A stretch of 5,791 bases of DNA from Hyphomicrobiales bacterium (GCA_021775795.1 JAJFHB010000249.1:1-5791), one strand, 5' to 3'; positions 1 through 4,933 are shown, counted from the first letter of the stretch. Notes: generated from the sequence alone by a model not told the origin. Numbers and translations: made by a program.

Positions 1-159
1 TTGCTGGCAAAGCTCTTCGCGGTGCGGCACCAAAATCTCGACCTCACCAGGCTCGACACTCAAAAGCTCCGCACCAATGGTCGCCATGAACTTCTGGCGT
101 GAGAAACTATCCCTGACGCGCGCCTCGTAGCCTGTATCGGCTGCTTTAAACTGATCCAT
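1..159 (-). CDS. PaaI-family hotdog-fold thioesterase, N-terminal part (truncated by window edge)
   Basis: The first 53 codons of a minus-strand gene are visible; the rest lies beyond base 1. The start is ATG at 159-157, preceded by a purine-rich GGGGGAG about 5 bases upstream, inside the end of the regulator gene. Visible residues include YEARVRDSFSRQKFM (11-25), then a segment with VEPGEVEI and a PHREELCQQ stretch. This is the usual N-terminal pattern of PaaI-like thioesterases, in which LCQQ is normally followed by the HGFxHGG hotdog motif, here off the window. Such enzymes hydrolyse acyl-CoA thioesters in the cytoplasm. The gene overlaps the upstream MerR-type gene by 14 bases in another frame, so the two are very likely cotranscribed and translationally coupled. 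The family is inferred from the N-terminal pattern alone because the catalytic region is not visible; substrate unknown. Confidence 0.75.
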   Translation of the reverse strand, partial: MDQFKAADTGYEARVRDSFSRQKFMATIGAELLSVEPGEVEILVPHREELCQQ

Positions 160-583
160 TTGGCTCCCCCAGTTCAGACAGGCGTTCGTGGCATTTTGTT
201 TCCACTGCCCGAAGTTCTGTGAGCGTCAGTTCAATGTCTCGCTGTTTTTGCGCGAGCGCTGCCCGTTGCTCGGAAATTTTCTCGATCAGCAGAGTCAATT
301 GCCCCGCTTCTCCAGGGGCAGCATCATACATATCAATAATGACACGAATATCAGCCAGGCTCAGTCCCAGTCGCCGGCCGCGCAATATGAGCTTCAGGCG
401 CGTTCTCTGACGCTGATTGTAAAGACGGGTTCTGCCTCGTCTGAGCGGCGCAAGCATGCCCTCAGCCTCGTAGAACCGCAGCGTCCGGGTTGTGACCTCA
501 AACTCTCGGGTCAGTTCAGTAATGCTGAACAGATGTTGAAGTGTACCCGTCTCGCCCAGAGGCTCCTGTATGTTGCCATCCAT
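146..583 (-). CDS. MerR-family transcriptional regulator, LiuR-like
   Basis: This 145-residue protein has a MerR winged helix-turn-helix at about residues 19-88: FSITELTREFEVTTRTLRFY, then EGML, the wing RRGRTRLY (48-55), and RLKLILRGRRLGLSLADI (62-79). A helical dimerisation segment follows (about 93-135), rich in E, Q, K and A. The C-terminus is short and has a single cysteine (C131), so it lacks the cysteine metal-binding loop of MerR, CueR or ZntR. The sequence and length resemble LiuR, the MerR-type regulator of branched-chain amino acid and acyl-CoA degradation in proteobacteria; the assignment to LiuR is by recalled similarity, not by search. The ATG at 583 has AGGTAG (595-590) six bases upstream. 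It is followed directly by a thioesterase gene, which fits a role in acyl-CoA metabolism. An ACGT dyad over its own promoter (646-661) suggests self-regulation. Confidence 0.85.
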   Translation of the reverse strand: MDGNIQEPLGETGTLQHLFSITELTREFEVTTRTLRFYEAEGMLAPLRRGRTRLYNQRQRTRLKLILRGRRLGLSLADIRVIIDMYDAAPGEAGQLTLLIEKISEQRAALAQKQRDIELTLTELRAVETKCHERLSELGEPNGSV

Positions 584-632
584 TTTCCGCTACCTGATGC
601 CTAAACGTCACACTCACTCTACGAGGGTTTCA

Positions 633-661
633 ATTCTATGAGCATCTTACGTCCACGTCAA
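633..661 (-). promoter_or_regulatory. Sigma-70-type promoter for the LiuR-like regulator and thioesterase
   Basis: Reading the minus strand, TTGACG (661-656) and TAGAAT (638-633) are separated by exactly 17 bases, close to the sigma-70 consensus. Transcription would start near 626, leaving a leader of about 40 bases before the ATG at 583. The 17-base spacer differs from the 19-base spacer of MerR-activated promoters such as merT, which favours simple repression over activation by DNA twisting. Confidence 0.65.
646..661. promoter_or_regulatory. Candidate operator: imperfect ACGT dyad over the regulator promoter
   Basis: The 16-base plus-strand site CTTACGTCCACGTCAA is an imperfect inverted repeat: two 7-base arms match at 5 of 7 positions around a 2-base centre. 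It covers the whole -35 element and part of the spacer of the promoter read towards the MerR-type gene. A further ACGTCA half-site lies at 605-610, between the promoter and the start codon. ACGT-centred dyads are, as I recall, typical of LiuR-type operators, so self-repression is the simplest reading. This is inference from position and symmetry. Confidence 0.5.
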
Positions 662-876
662 AATCTATGATTATTTGTTTTATTGCAACTTGTTATACGA
701 AGCGGCAGCACCATATAGCGGGTGCAGACGGGGCGTACTTCCTGCCCCCCAGCTGCAATTCATATGAAAATCAGTGTTCACGATTTCTTTTGTGGTCTCG
801 CAATCGAAGAAACTGAACATAAGTGATCTGCAACACACCTCCTTTGAGAAAACCGTCCCATCTTGGGATCATAGGA

Positions 877-900
877 AGCCAAAAAATTGGCTCTGGAGGA
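877..900 (+). promoter_or_regulatory. 5' leader hairpin and ribosome binding site of the small membrane protein gene
   Basis: AGCCAA (877-882) and TTGGCT (887-892) form a perfect 6-bp stem with an AAAA loop. Two bases later comes a strong Shine-Dalgarno GGAGGA (895-900), seven bases before the ATG at 908. The Shine-Dalgarno sequence is left outside the stem, so the hairpin should keep it accessible or protect the mRNA 5' side and not occlude it. This signal decides the start at 908 over an in-frame TTG at 887, which falls inside the stem. Confidence 0.5.
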
Positions 901-907
901 TGGAGAG

Positions 908-1078
908 ATGATGAACGAATACAGCCCAGAACACAGGATGCCCACGAAATGGGATGTCCTTACCGCATGGATCATGGCCGCAACCGTCGTAGCCGGCATT
1001 GCAGCCTTCGGTCCGCAGGTTAACGTCGACATGGAGATTTTCACCGGCACCATGTTTTCCGGTCTCTTTAGCGGCTAA
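908..1078 (+). CDS. Small single-pass membrane protein of unknown function
   Basis: A 56-codon gene. The start is ATG 908 (an adjacent ATG at 911 is equally in frame) with GGAGGA seven bases upstream; the stop is TAA at 1076-1078. The N-terminus is polar (residues 1-16, with MNEYSPEHRMPTKWD). One hydrophobic helix follows at about 17-34 (VLTAWIMAATVVAGIAAF), then a short tail with PQVNVDMEI and a Gly/Phe/Ser-rich end TGTMFSGLFSG. I do not recognise the family. There is no signal peptidase site or cysteine and no charged cluster suggesting a toxin. It stands alone on the plus strand, divergent from the regulator operon and convergent with the ankyrin gene. Support for it being real is the strong ribosome binding site, the clean membrane helix and the hairpin just after the stop. 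It could be a subunit or modulator of a larger membrane complex, but nothing here shows which. Confidence 0.65.
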   Translation: MMNEYSPEHRMPTKWDVLTAWIMAATVVAGIAAFGPQVNVDMEIFTGTMFSGLFSG

Positions 1079-1081
1079 CAG

Positions 1082-1114
1082 GAACACACTTCTGCTTTAG
1101 GGCGAAGTGTGTTC
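1082..1114. terminator. Candidate bidirectional terminator hairpin between convergent genes
   Basis: GAACACACTTC (1082-1092) and GAAGTGTGTTC (1104-1114) form a perfect 11-bp stem around an 11-base loop. It begins four bases after the stop of the plus-strand small gene and overlaps the TGA stop (1115-1113) of the minus-strand ankyrin gene. Its place between converging genes fits a shared terminator. Neither side has a run of T, so it is not a canonical intrinsic terminator; it may act as a 3' mRNA stabiliser or need Rho. Confidence 0.6.
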
Positions 1115-1595
1115 ACTGTTGGGCACGACGCAGCAAAACCGCGATTTCGTCCGCTTCGCCACGCCGCAATGCATAATCAAGTGCACTACGGCCCCATTGA
1201 TCCCGAACAGTCAGATCAGCGCCGTGTTCGAGGAGCAACCGGACGACCGCAACATGGCCTTTGAACGAGGCCAGAATTACCGGCGTCACCCCTTCCCCAT
1301 CGATCCAGTCAACACTCGCCCCGTTATCAATGAGCATTTTTGCCATCGCCAGATGACCATCACGGGCCGCATAGATGAGTGCCGTGTTGTCGCGCCCATC
1401 ATAAGCGTCAGGATCACTTCCTGTCGCCAGAAGTTCCTCAACCCGCGCAAGATCGCCGTCAACAGCCGCCTGTACGAGAGGGGGCGTCACATCTTGCGCT
1501 GCAGCCGGCAGCACTTTCAATACGATCGACAGAATTGAAAACCCAAGAATGATGAGTTGCCGGGAGAACAGTGCCTGTGAACCGGTCTTGTGCAT
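1113..1595 (-). CDS. Exported ankyrin-repeat protein
   Basis: A 160-residue protein starting at ATG 1595. An in-frame TTG at 1622 would add nine residues but has no advantage; AGG lies seven bases before the ATG. The N-terminus is a Sec-type signal peptide: K3 and R12, a hydrophobic core LIILGFSILSIVLKVL, then PAAA|QD with likely cleavage after residue 33. The mature part carries about four ankyrin repeats. The motifs are LVQAAVDGDLARVEELLATG, TALIYAARDGHLAMAKMLIDNG, TPVILASFKGHVAVVRLLLEHG and SALDYALRRGEADEIAVLL. The protein ends right after the last helix, so it is essentially a repeat domain exported to the periplasm. Ankyrin repeats bind proteins; no partner or enzyme domain is seen. It lies downstream of mgtE on the same strand (64-base gap) and may be read from it. 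Confidence 0.85.
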   Translation of the reverse strand: MHKTGSQALFSRQLIILGFSILSIVLKVLPAAAQDVTPPLVQAAVDGDLARVEELLATGSDPDAYDGRDNTALIYAARDGHLAMAKMLIDNGASVDWIDGEGVTPVILASFKGHVAVVRLLLEHGADLTVRDQWGRSALDYALRRGEADEIAVLLRRAQQ

Positions 1596-1624
1596 TTGTT
1601 TGCCTGCGCGGGTCTCGCCCAACC

Positions 1625-1654
1625 ATCAACGCCGCTAGAGCGCTTCACGTTGAT
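1625..1654 (-). repeat. Inverted repeat in the mgtE-ankyrin gap
   Basis: ATCAACG (1625-1631) and CGTTGAT (1648-1654) are perfect 7-base inverted arms just past the mgtE stop (TAG 1662-1660). The interior holds AGCGCT and a segment shared with 4634-4647. Read from mgtE this could fold into a stem, but no T-run follows, so terminator function is weakly supported. It may also be a remnant of a small intergenic palindromic repeat. Confidence 0.35.
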
Positions 1655-1659
1655 ATTCT

Positions 1660-3054
1660 CTAAAGCAGCCAGATTGCCGCCAGGCCCAGGAAGGCAAAAA
1701 AGCCAACCACATCCGTCACGGTGGTCACAAACACCGCTGATGCAATCGCCGGGTCAACATCAAACCAGTCAAGGCACAGGGGTATGAGAATGCCCGAAAG
1801 CGCTGCCATCACCATGTTGATCACCATCGCAGCAGCGATAATGAGGCCCAGCTGCTCATTTTCGAACCAGAGCCAGGCAACAGCACCCATGATAATTGCA
1901 AAAATCAACCCGTTCATGAGGCCGACGATGGCTTCGCGCCCTATTACGCGCAAGGCGTTAACAGCACCAAGATCGTGCGTTGCCAAAGACCTCACCGCCA
2001 CGGTCATGGTCTGGGTTCCAGCATTGCCGCCCATGGACGCCACAATCGGCATGAGAATGGCCAAAGCCACCATTTCTTCAATGGTTGCGCCAAAGAGACT
2101 GATGACAAAGGACGCAAGAACCGCTGTTCCCAGATTTACCAACAGCCAGACAAAGCGCTTGCGCGTTGTGCTCCACACCGTGTCGGTCAGTTCTTCATCG
2201 CCAACACCACCCAACCGGTGAATGTCCTCTTCGGCTTCCTCCTGAATAACATCGACGATATCATCAATGGTGATGACACCGGCAAGCCGTTCTGATTCAT
2301 CGACGACGGCGGCGGATATCAAATTATACTGCTCAAAACCGTAGGCCACGTCTTCCTGATCATCCGTGACATGAAATATGGTTTGGTCAGCGTCCATGAT
2401 TTCTGCAATGGGCTGAGGTCTTGGCGCTCTCAATATCCGGCTCAAGGGCACAGTGCCCACCAGATGGTATCCCGGGTCGACTACGAAAATTTCTGAAAAA
2501 TTCTGTGGCAGATCCTCGTTTGTGCGCATGTAGTCAATTGTTTGCCCGACGTTCCAGAACGGCGGCACCGCAACCAGCTCGGTCCGCATCAAGCGGCCGG
2601 CAGTATCCTCTTCGTACTCCAGCACCCTCTCGACCGCAGCGCGATCCGCAGCCGGCATTTTTGACAGGATGTCAGCTTTTTCAGCCTCATCCAGATTTTC
2701 AAGCAAATAGACGCCGTCATCCGATTCAAGCTCGGAGATTGCCTCTGCCACGGTGTCATTCGGCAGAATATCGATGATCTCATCGCGCAGGGTCTCATCG
2801 AGCTCGGCCAGCGCCTGATAGTTCAGATTCTTGTCGAGAAGCCTGACCAGTTGCTCACGATCATCCGAGCGCAGAAACTCCAGCAGATCCGCGTAATCCG
2901 CTTCATGAAGATCGTCTACGAGTTGGTGCAGGCGCTCGGCGTTGGCGTCTTCGATTGAATTTTCAACAGCGCGCACAAAATCTGCAGTGAGAACTCCATC
3001 CTCATCATGGACCTCATCAAAGTTCTCAAGTGTTTCCGACATCTGAGGTTCCAT
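1660..3054 (-). CDS. mgtE: Magnesium transporter MgtE
   Basis: A 464-residue protein with the full MgtE layout. The cytoplasmic MgtE_N helical domain is at about 36-140 (repeated LL/LDE helices, MPAADRAAVERVL). A pair of CBS domains spans about 145-270, opening with YEEDTAGRLM. The plug/linker segment EEAEEDIHRLGG (272-283) leads into a C-terminal membrane domain of about five helices (300-464). The signature PIVASMGGNAGTQ (336-348) is intact, as is the last-helix TTVTDVVGFF (444-453), whose D448 matches the pore aspartate of the family. MgtE is a homodimeric Mg2+ channel in the inner membrane; the acidic N and CBS domains bind Mg2+ and close the pore when it is plentiful. ATG 3054 is used here; ATG 3042 (giving MSETLENF) is equally plausible and has GGA seven bases upstream. 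A promoter is seen at 3093-3120. Length is normal. Confidence 0.95.
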   Translation of the reverse strand: MEPQMSETLENFDEVHDEDGVLTADFVRAVENSIEDANAERLHQLVDDLHEADYADLLEFLRSDDREQLVRLLDKNLNYQALAELDETLRDEIIDILPNDTVAEAISELESDDGVYLLENLDEAEKADILSKMPAADRAAVERVLEYEEDTAGRLMRTELVAVPPFWNVGQTIDYMRTNEDLPQNFSEIFVVDPGYHLVGTVPLSRILRAPRPQPIAEIMDADQTIFHVTDDQEDVAYGFEQYNLISAAVVDESERLAGVITIDDIVDVIQEEAEEDIHRLGGVGDEELTDTVWSTTRKRFVWLLVNLGTAVLASFVISLFGATIEEMVALAILMPIVASMGGNAGTQTMTVAVRSLATHDLGAVNALRVIGREAIVGLMNGLIFAIIMGAVAWLWFENEQLGLIIAAAMVINMVMAALSGILIPLCLDWFDVDPAIASAVFVTTVTDVVGFFAFLGLAAIWLL

Positions 3055-3092
3055 TTCACAGCAGGCCTGTGCATGCCCTGCACTGGCCTAAC

Positions 3093-3120
3093 GTTATAAG
3101 CAATAAGCGCGCTGCGGCAA
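3093..3120 (-). promoter_or_regulatory. Candidate mgtE promoter
   Basis: On the minus strand, TTGCCG (3120-3115) and TATAAC (3098-3093) are 16 bases apart. Transcription would begin near 3086, giving a leader of about 30 bases before ATG 3054. That leader is too short for an M-box magnesium riboswitch. A small dyad, CACAG/CTGTG (3057-3061 and 3067-3071), lies in it directly before the start codon. Confidence 0.5.
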
Positions 3121-3145
3121 AGCTGGGCTGCCGCCGCTCTATCAC

Positions 3146-3172
3146 ATAACGCCCTGGACAGAAGGGCGTTAT
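3146..3172. repeat. Perfect 10-bp inverted repeat upstream of the mgtE promoter
   Basis: ATAACGCCCT (3146-3155) and AGGGCGTTAT (3163-3172) are perfectly complementary around a 7-base spacer. The element lies 26 bases upstream of the proposed mgtE -35 box, outside the predicted mgtE transcript. This favours a DNA site (operator) or the end of a transcript coming from the tRNA side over an mgtE leader structure. There is no T-run on either flank. Confidence 0.55.
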
Positions 3173-3373
3173 CGTTGACGCCGGTGCCGTGAACAATTGC
3201 GAGGACAGCAATGCCGAGCCTGCTCGGTCCTTTCCAGCGCTATAATGCACCTCCAGGTCCGTCGAACGCCTGTTGGGTTCAAAAGAGACCATCACAGCAA
3301 ACGGCGCACTAAGCGCGCAGCCGATTTCAAGGCTCAAATTTTGAGGGCAAGTCTACTTGGCAAGAGCCACGAT

Positions 3374-3460
3374 TGGTGCGGTCGAGAAGACTCGAACTTC
3401 CACGGGTTTTACCCCACAGCGACCTCAACGCTGCGCGTCTACCAATTCCGCCACGACCGC
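3374..3460 (-). tRNA. tRNA-Leu (anticodon GAG)
   Basis: An 87-base class II tRNA. The acceptor arms GCGGTCG (3460-3454) and CGACCGC (3384-3378) pair fully; A at 3377 is the discriminator and CCA (3376-3374) is encoded. The D-arm has GGCGGAATTGGTAGACGC, typical of tRNA-Leu. The anticodon stem CAGCG/CGCTG encloses the loop TTGAGGT, with anticodon GAG at 3426-3424, reading CUC and CUU codons. The long variable arm has a GGG/CCC stem, as in leucine tRNAs. The T-loop TTCGAGT is standard. No protein gene overlaps it. Confidence 0.97.
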
Positions 3461-3474
3461 ACTGCCGTGTTAGG

Positions 3475-3510
3475 TGCGCTGCATGTATCAAATCGTACAG
3501 CGCAGAACAA
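3475..3510 (-). promoter_or_regulatory. Candidate tRNA-Leu promoter with an embedded inverted repeat
   Basis: On the minus strand, TTGTTC (3510-3505) and TACATG (3487-3482) are 17 bases apart, placing the transcript start about 15 bases before the mature tRNA 5' end. A perfect inverted repeat, TGCGCTG (3475-3481) and CAGCGCA (3498-3504), abuts the -35 box on one side and reaches the start point on the other. The -10 match is modest. Confidence 0.4.
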
Positions 3511-3570
3511 GTCCTGACTTCCGCCGGACGAGAGATTGTCTGAGGTAACGTCAGTTGTGCAAGTCGGCGA

Positions 3571-3822
3571 CTAGGTCGAAGCCGCCAGAACTTCTGATTT
3601 TGTAAGCTTTTTGTTGACCGAAACAGCGATCTTGTCGCCATTCAGAACGATGTCGCCCTTCGCAATGGGAACATTGTTTGCGAGCAGCTGCACTTCTTCG
3701 TTCTCGTCCGTGTCGAGTTCAATGACAGCGCCGCGTCCCATTTTCAGGAGTTGGTGGATCGGCATTGTTGTACGCCCAAGGACCACAACAATCTCGACAG
3801 ATACAGTTTCAACGCTGTTCAC
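3571..3822 (-). CDS. Short FliN-type (SpoA domain) motor-switch-like protein
   Basis: An 83-residue protein that is almost only a SpoA/FliN C-terminal domain. It contains [21 protein letters not shown] (9-29), RGAVIELD (30-37), [16 protein letters not shown] (44-59) and DKIAVSV (63-69). These match the beta-strand and hydrophobic-patch pattern of FliN, which builds the flagellar C-ring and binds FliH and, in some species, CheY phosphatases; SctQ of type III secretion has the same domain. The start is GTG 3822 with a strong GAGGGGA (3834-3828) five bases upstream. FliN is usually 100 residues or more, so this is short. An ATG at 3859 one frame away would restore a typical acidic N-terminus if one T of a T6 run were absent. 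No flagellar neighbours are visible, so a fliN symbol is withheld. Confidence 0.85.
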   Translation of the reverse strand: MNSVETVSVEIVVVLGRTTMPIHQLLKMGRGAVIELDTDENEEVQLLANNVPIAKGDIVLNGDKIAVSVNKKLTKSEVLAAST

Positions 3823-3827
3823 GAAGA

Positions 3828-3834
3828 TCCCCTC
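3828..3834 (-). promoter_or_regulatory. Ribosome binding site setting the GTG start of the FliN-type gene
   Basis: GAGGGGA on the minus strand, five bases before GTG 3822, is the strongest Shine-Dalgarno match near this gene and supports the GTG start. The same bases would be codons of an acidic segment (DDEGIF) if translation began at the frame-shifted ATG at 3859, so the match could be accidental. Confidence 0.5.
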
Positions 3835-3917
3835 ATCATCAAAAAACAGAGGCGCTCATTGACGCACGAGCCCGCTTTAGCCCACAAAGGCGACACTCCC
3901 ATGCATATGGTTACCCA

Positions 3918-4631
3918 ATGGTTAAATTACGCGATGAACTGAGAGCAAGCGCTGCAGACATGTGGTCGGGACAGCCGGTCGAATGGTGCATCACCGATGG
4001 CCTTCTGGCCTATGAAGAGGCGCTGGAGGAAATGTCGGCGCGCGCCGCACTCATTGCCAATGATGAGGCGCCGGAACGGGTCTGGCTGGTGGAACACCCT
4101 CCCCTCTATACGGCAGGAACCAGCGCAGACGTCGCTGACCTCATTTTGCCGGACCGTTTTCCCGTCCACAAGACAGGCCGGGGTGGTCAATACACCTATC
4201 ACGGACCCGGTCAGCGGGTGGTCTATGTCATGATGAACCTCAAACGCCGACGTCAGGACGTCCGGCTGTTTGTCACAGCGCTTGAGGACTGGATCATTTC
4301 AACTCTGGATACTTTCAACATCAAAGGCGAACGGCGGGAAGACAGGGTTGGTGTGTGGGTCAAACGCCCGGATCTCGGCACTGCCCGTGAAGACAAGGTT
4401 GCAGCGCTCGGTATCCGCGTGCGCCGCTGGGTGACGTTTCACGGCCTGTCCATCAATGTTGAGCCCGACCTGGAGCATTTCAGCGGCATCGTCCCCTGTG
4501 GCGTTCAGGGCCACGGCGTCACCAGCCTTGTCGACTTGGGACTGCCATTGACAGTGCACGATGTCGATGTTGCCCTGCGGCAATGCTTCGAGCCCATCTT
4601 CGGTCCAACAGTTACCCAGAGTGCCCTTTAG
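3918..4631 (+). CDS. lipB: Octanoyl-[acyl carrier protein]:protein N-octanoyltransferase LipB
   Basis: A 237-residue protein (from ATG 3918) that moves octanoyl from ACP to the lipoyl domains of 2-oxoacid dehydrogenases and GcvH, the first step of lipoate synthesis; LipA then inserts sulphur. Family marks are [16 protein letters not shown] (56-71), [17 protein letters not shown] (87-103), the RRWVTFHG segment (169-176) and [17 protein letters not shown]. The catalytic pair is K160 (in DKVAALGI) and C194 (in VPCG), both present. ATG 3960 is an alternative start, 14 codons shorter; neither has a clear Shine-Dalgarno. The frame is open back to 3765, but that part runs antisense over the FliN-type gene and is not LipB-like. 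A TTGACG at 3859 could be a -35 box, but its -10 is poor. The gene is divergent from the FliN-type gene, and its stop interlocks with that of the acylphosphatase gene. lipA is not nearby. Confidence 0.95.
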   Translation: MVKLRDELRASAADMWSGQPVEWCITDGLLAYEEALEEMSARAALIANDEAPERVWLVEHPPLYTAGTSADVADLILPDRFPVHKTGRGGQYTYHGPGQRVVYVMMNLKRRRQDVRLFVTALEDWIISTLDTFNIKGERREDRVGVWVKRPDLGTAREDKVAALGIRVRRWVTFHGLSINVEPDLEHFSGIVPCGVQGHGVTSLVDLGLPLTVHDVDVALRQCFEPIFGPTVTQSAL

Positions 4632-4918
4632 CCAGAGCGCTTCACGTCAAACGACGTAGCCCCGCCTGGCGCCTCTTCGATAGCTTCGAGCGATCTGACC
4701 AAAGCGTGTGGCGGCCCTTGCCGGCAGCGCTCGACCATTTCGTTTACTGCTACAGAGGGGCCCTCAAACACGGCCTCAACGCTGCCGTCGGCGCAATTGC
4801 GCACCCAACCTGCAAGTTGTAGTGATTTGGCAGTTTGTGCTGTCCAGCCCCGATACCAAACACCCTGCACTCGCCCATGTATTTTCACGCGCGTGGCTGT
4901 GATGTCACTTTGTGTCAT
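4628..4918 (-). CDS. acyP: Acylphosphatase
   Basis: A 96-residue protein of standard acylphosphatase length (EC 3.6.1.7), a small cytoplasmic enzyme hydrolysing carboxyl-phosphate bonds such as acetyl phosphate. The phosphate-binding cradle is [13 protein letters not shown] (14-26) with catalytic R23; the partner asparagine is N41 in GWVRN (37-41). [10 protein letters not shown] (44-53) and the end SFDVKR (89-94) complete the fold. The start is ATG 4918, only 15 bases after the pccA stop, so it is almost surely cotranscribed with pccA; the ribosome binding site is weak (TTAGG), which suggests translational coupling. Its TAA stop (4630-4628) overlaps the lipB stop by four bases tail to tail. 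Linkage to an acyl-CoA carboxylase is suggestive, since biotin carboxylases form a carboxyphosphate intermediate, but a functional link is only inference. Confidence 0.95.
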   Translation of the reverse strand: MTQSDITATRVKIHGRVQGVWYRGWTAQTAKSLQLAGWVRNCADGSVEAVFEGPSVAVNEMVERCRQGPPHALVRSLEAIEEAPGGATSFDVKRSG

Positions 4919-4933
4919 CGCCTAACCGGCGGG

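Larger units (their letters stand above)
604..907. other. Intergenic region between the regulator and the small membrane protein gene
   Basis: About 300 bases without a convincing gene. The left part holds the regulator promoter and ACGT sites. The middle holds a GGGGC/GCCCC hairpin (730-748), a TTCATATGAA palindrome (759-768) and a weak plus-strand promoter candidate (TTGTTA 690-695, 18 bases, TATAGC 714-719). The right end has a small TCCCA/TGGGA stem (856-868) and the hairpin before the ribosome binding site (877-892). I find no strong promoter immediately before the plus-strand gene; its leader could be nearly 190 bases if the weak promoter is real. Confidence 0.5.
3055..3373. other. Gene-free region between mgtE and tRNA-Leu
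   Basis: About 320 bases with no credible coding region. The single long minus-strand reading frame here lacks a good start and resembles no family. From left to right it holds the mgtE promoter and a perfect 10-bp inverted repeat (3146-3172). Next are a GCCGAG/CTCGGT hairpin (3213-3228) inside a weaker AGGAC/GTCCT pairing, and an isolated TATAAT (3241-3246) without a -35 partner. A small CTCAA/TTGAG stem (3333-3345), about 30 bases past the tRNA 3' end, could help end the tRNA transcript, though it has no T-run. Confidence 0.5.

Noticed and set aside
764..826. 20-codon plus-strand reading frame (MKISVHDFF...) upstream of the small membrane protein
   Set aside because: No Shine-Dalgarno, no regulatory codon run and no overlap with a downstream structure, so a leader peptide cannot be supported.
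1596..1622. TTG start at 1622 for the ankyrin protein
   Set aside because: It adds nine charged residues before the signal peptide; ATG 1595 gives a normal signal peptide and has AGG seven bases upstream.
3055..3180. Possible M-box magnesium riboswitch before mgtE
   Set aside because: The proposed promoter leaves only about 30 bases of leader, and I see no M-box core sequence; the strong hairpin lies upstream of the promoter.
3241..3246. Perfect TATAAT on the plus strand
   Set aside because: There is no -35-like hexamer 16-18 bases upstream and no plus-strand gene follows before the antisense tRNA.
3056..3337. 93-codon minus-strand open frame between mgtE and the tRNA
   Set aside because: It starts at TTG without a ribosome binding site, has low-complexity composition, matches no family I know and runs through the mgtE promoter and the 10-bp inverted repeat.
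3765..3917. Upstream extension of the lipB frame
   Set aside because: The added residues run antisense over the start of the FliN-type gene and are basic and unlike LipB N-termini; ATG 3918 or 3960 fits the family better.
3901..3942. 13-codon reading frame MHMVTQ... overlapping the lipB start
   Set aside because: It has no ribosome binding site; it is most likely a chance frame around the lipB start.
4644..4657. ACGTC-AAAC-GACGT dyad as a second LiuR-type operator
   Set aside because: It lies inside the acylphosphatase coding end, far from any promoter, with a 4-base centre instead of the 2-base centre of the site at 646-661.
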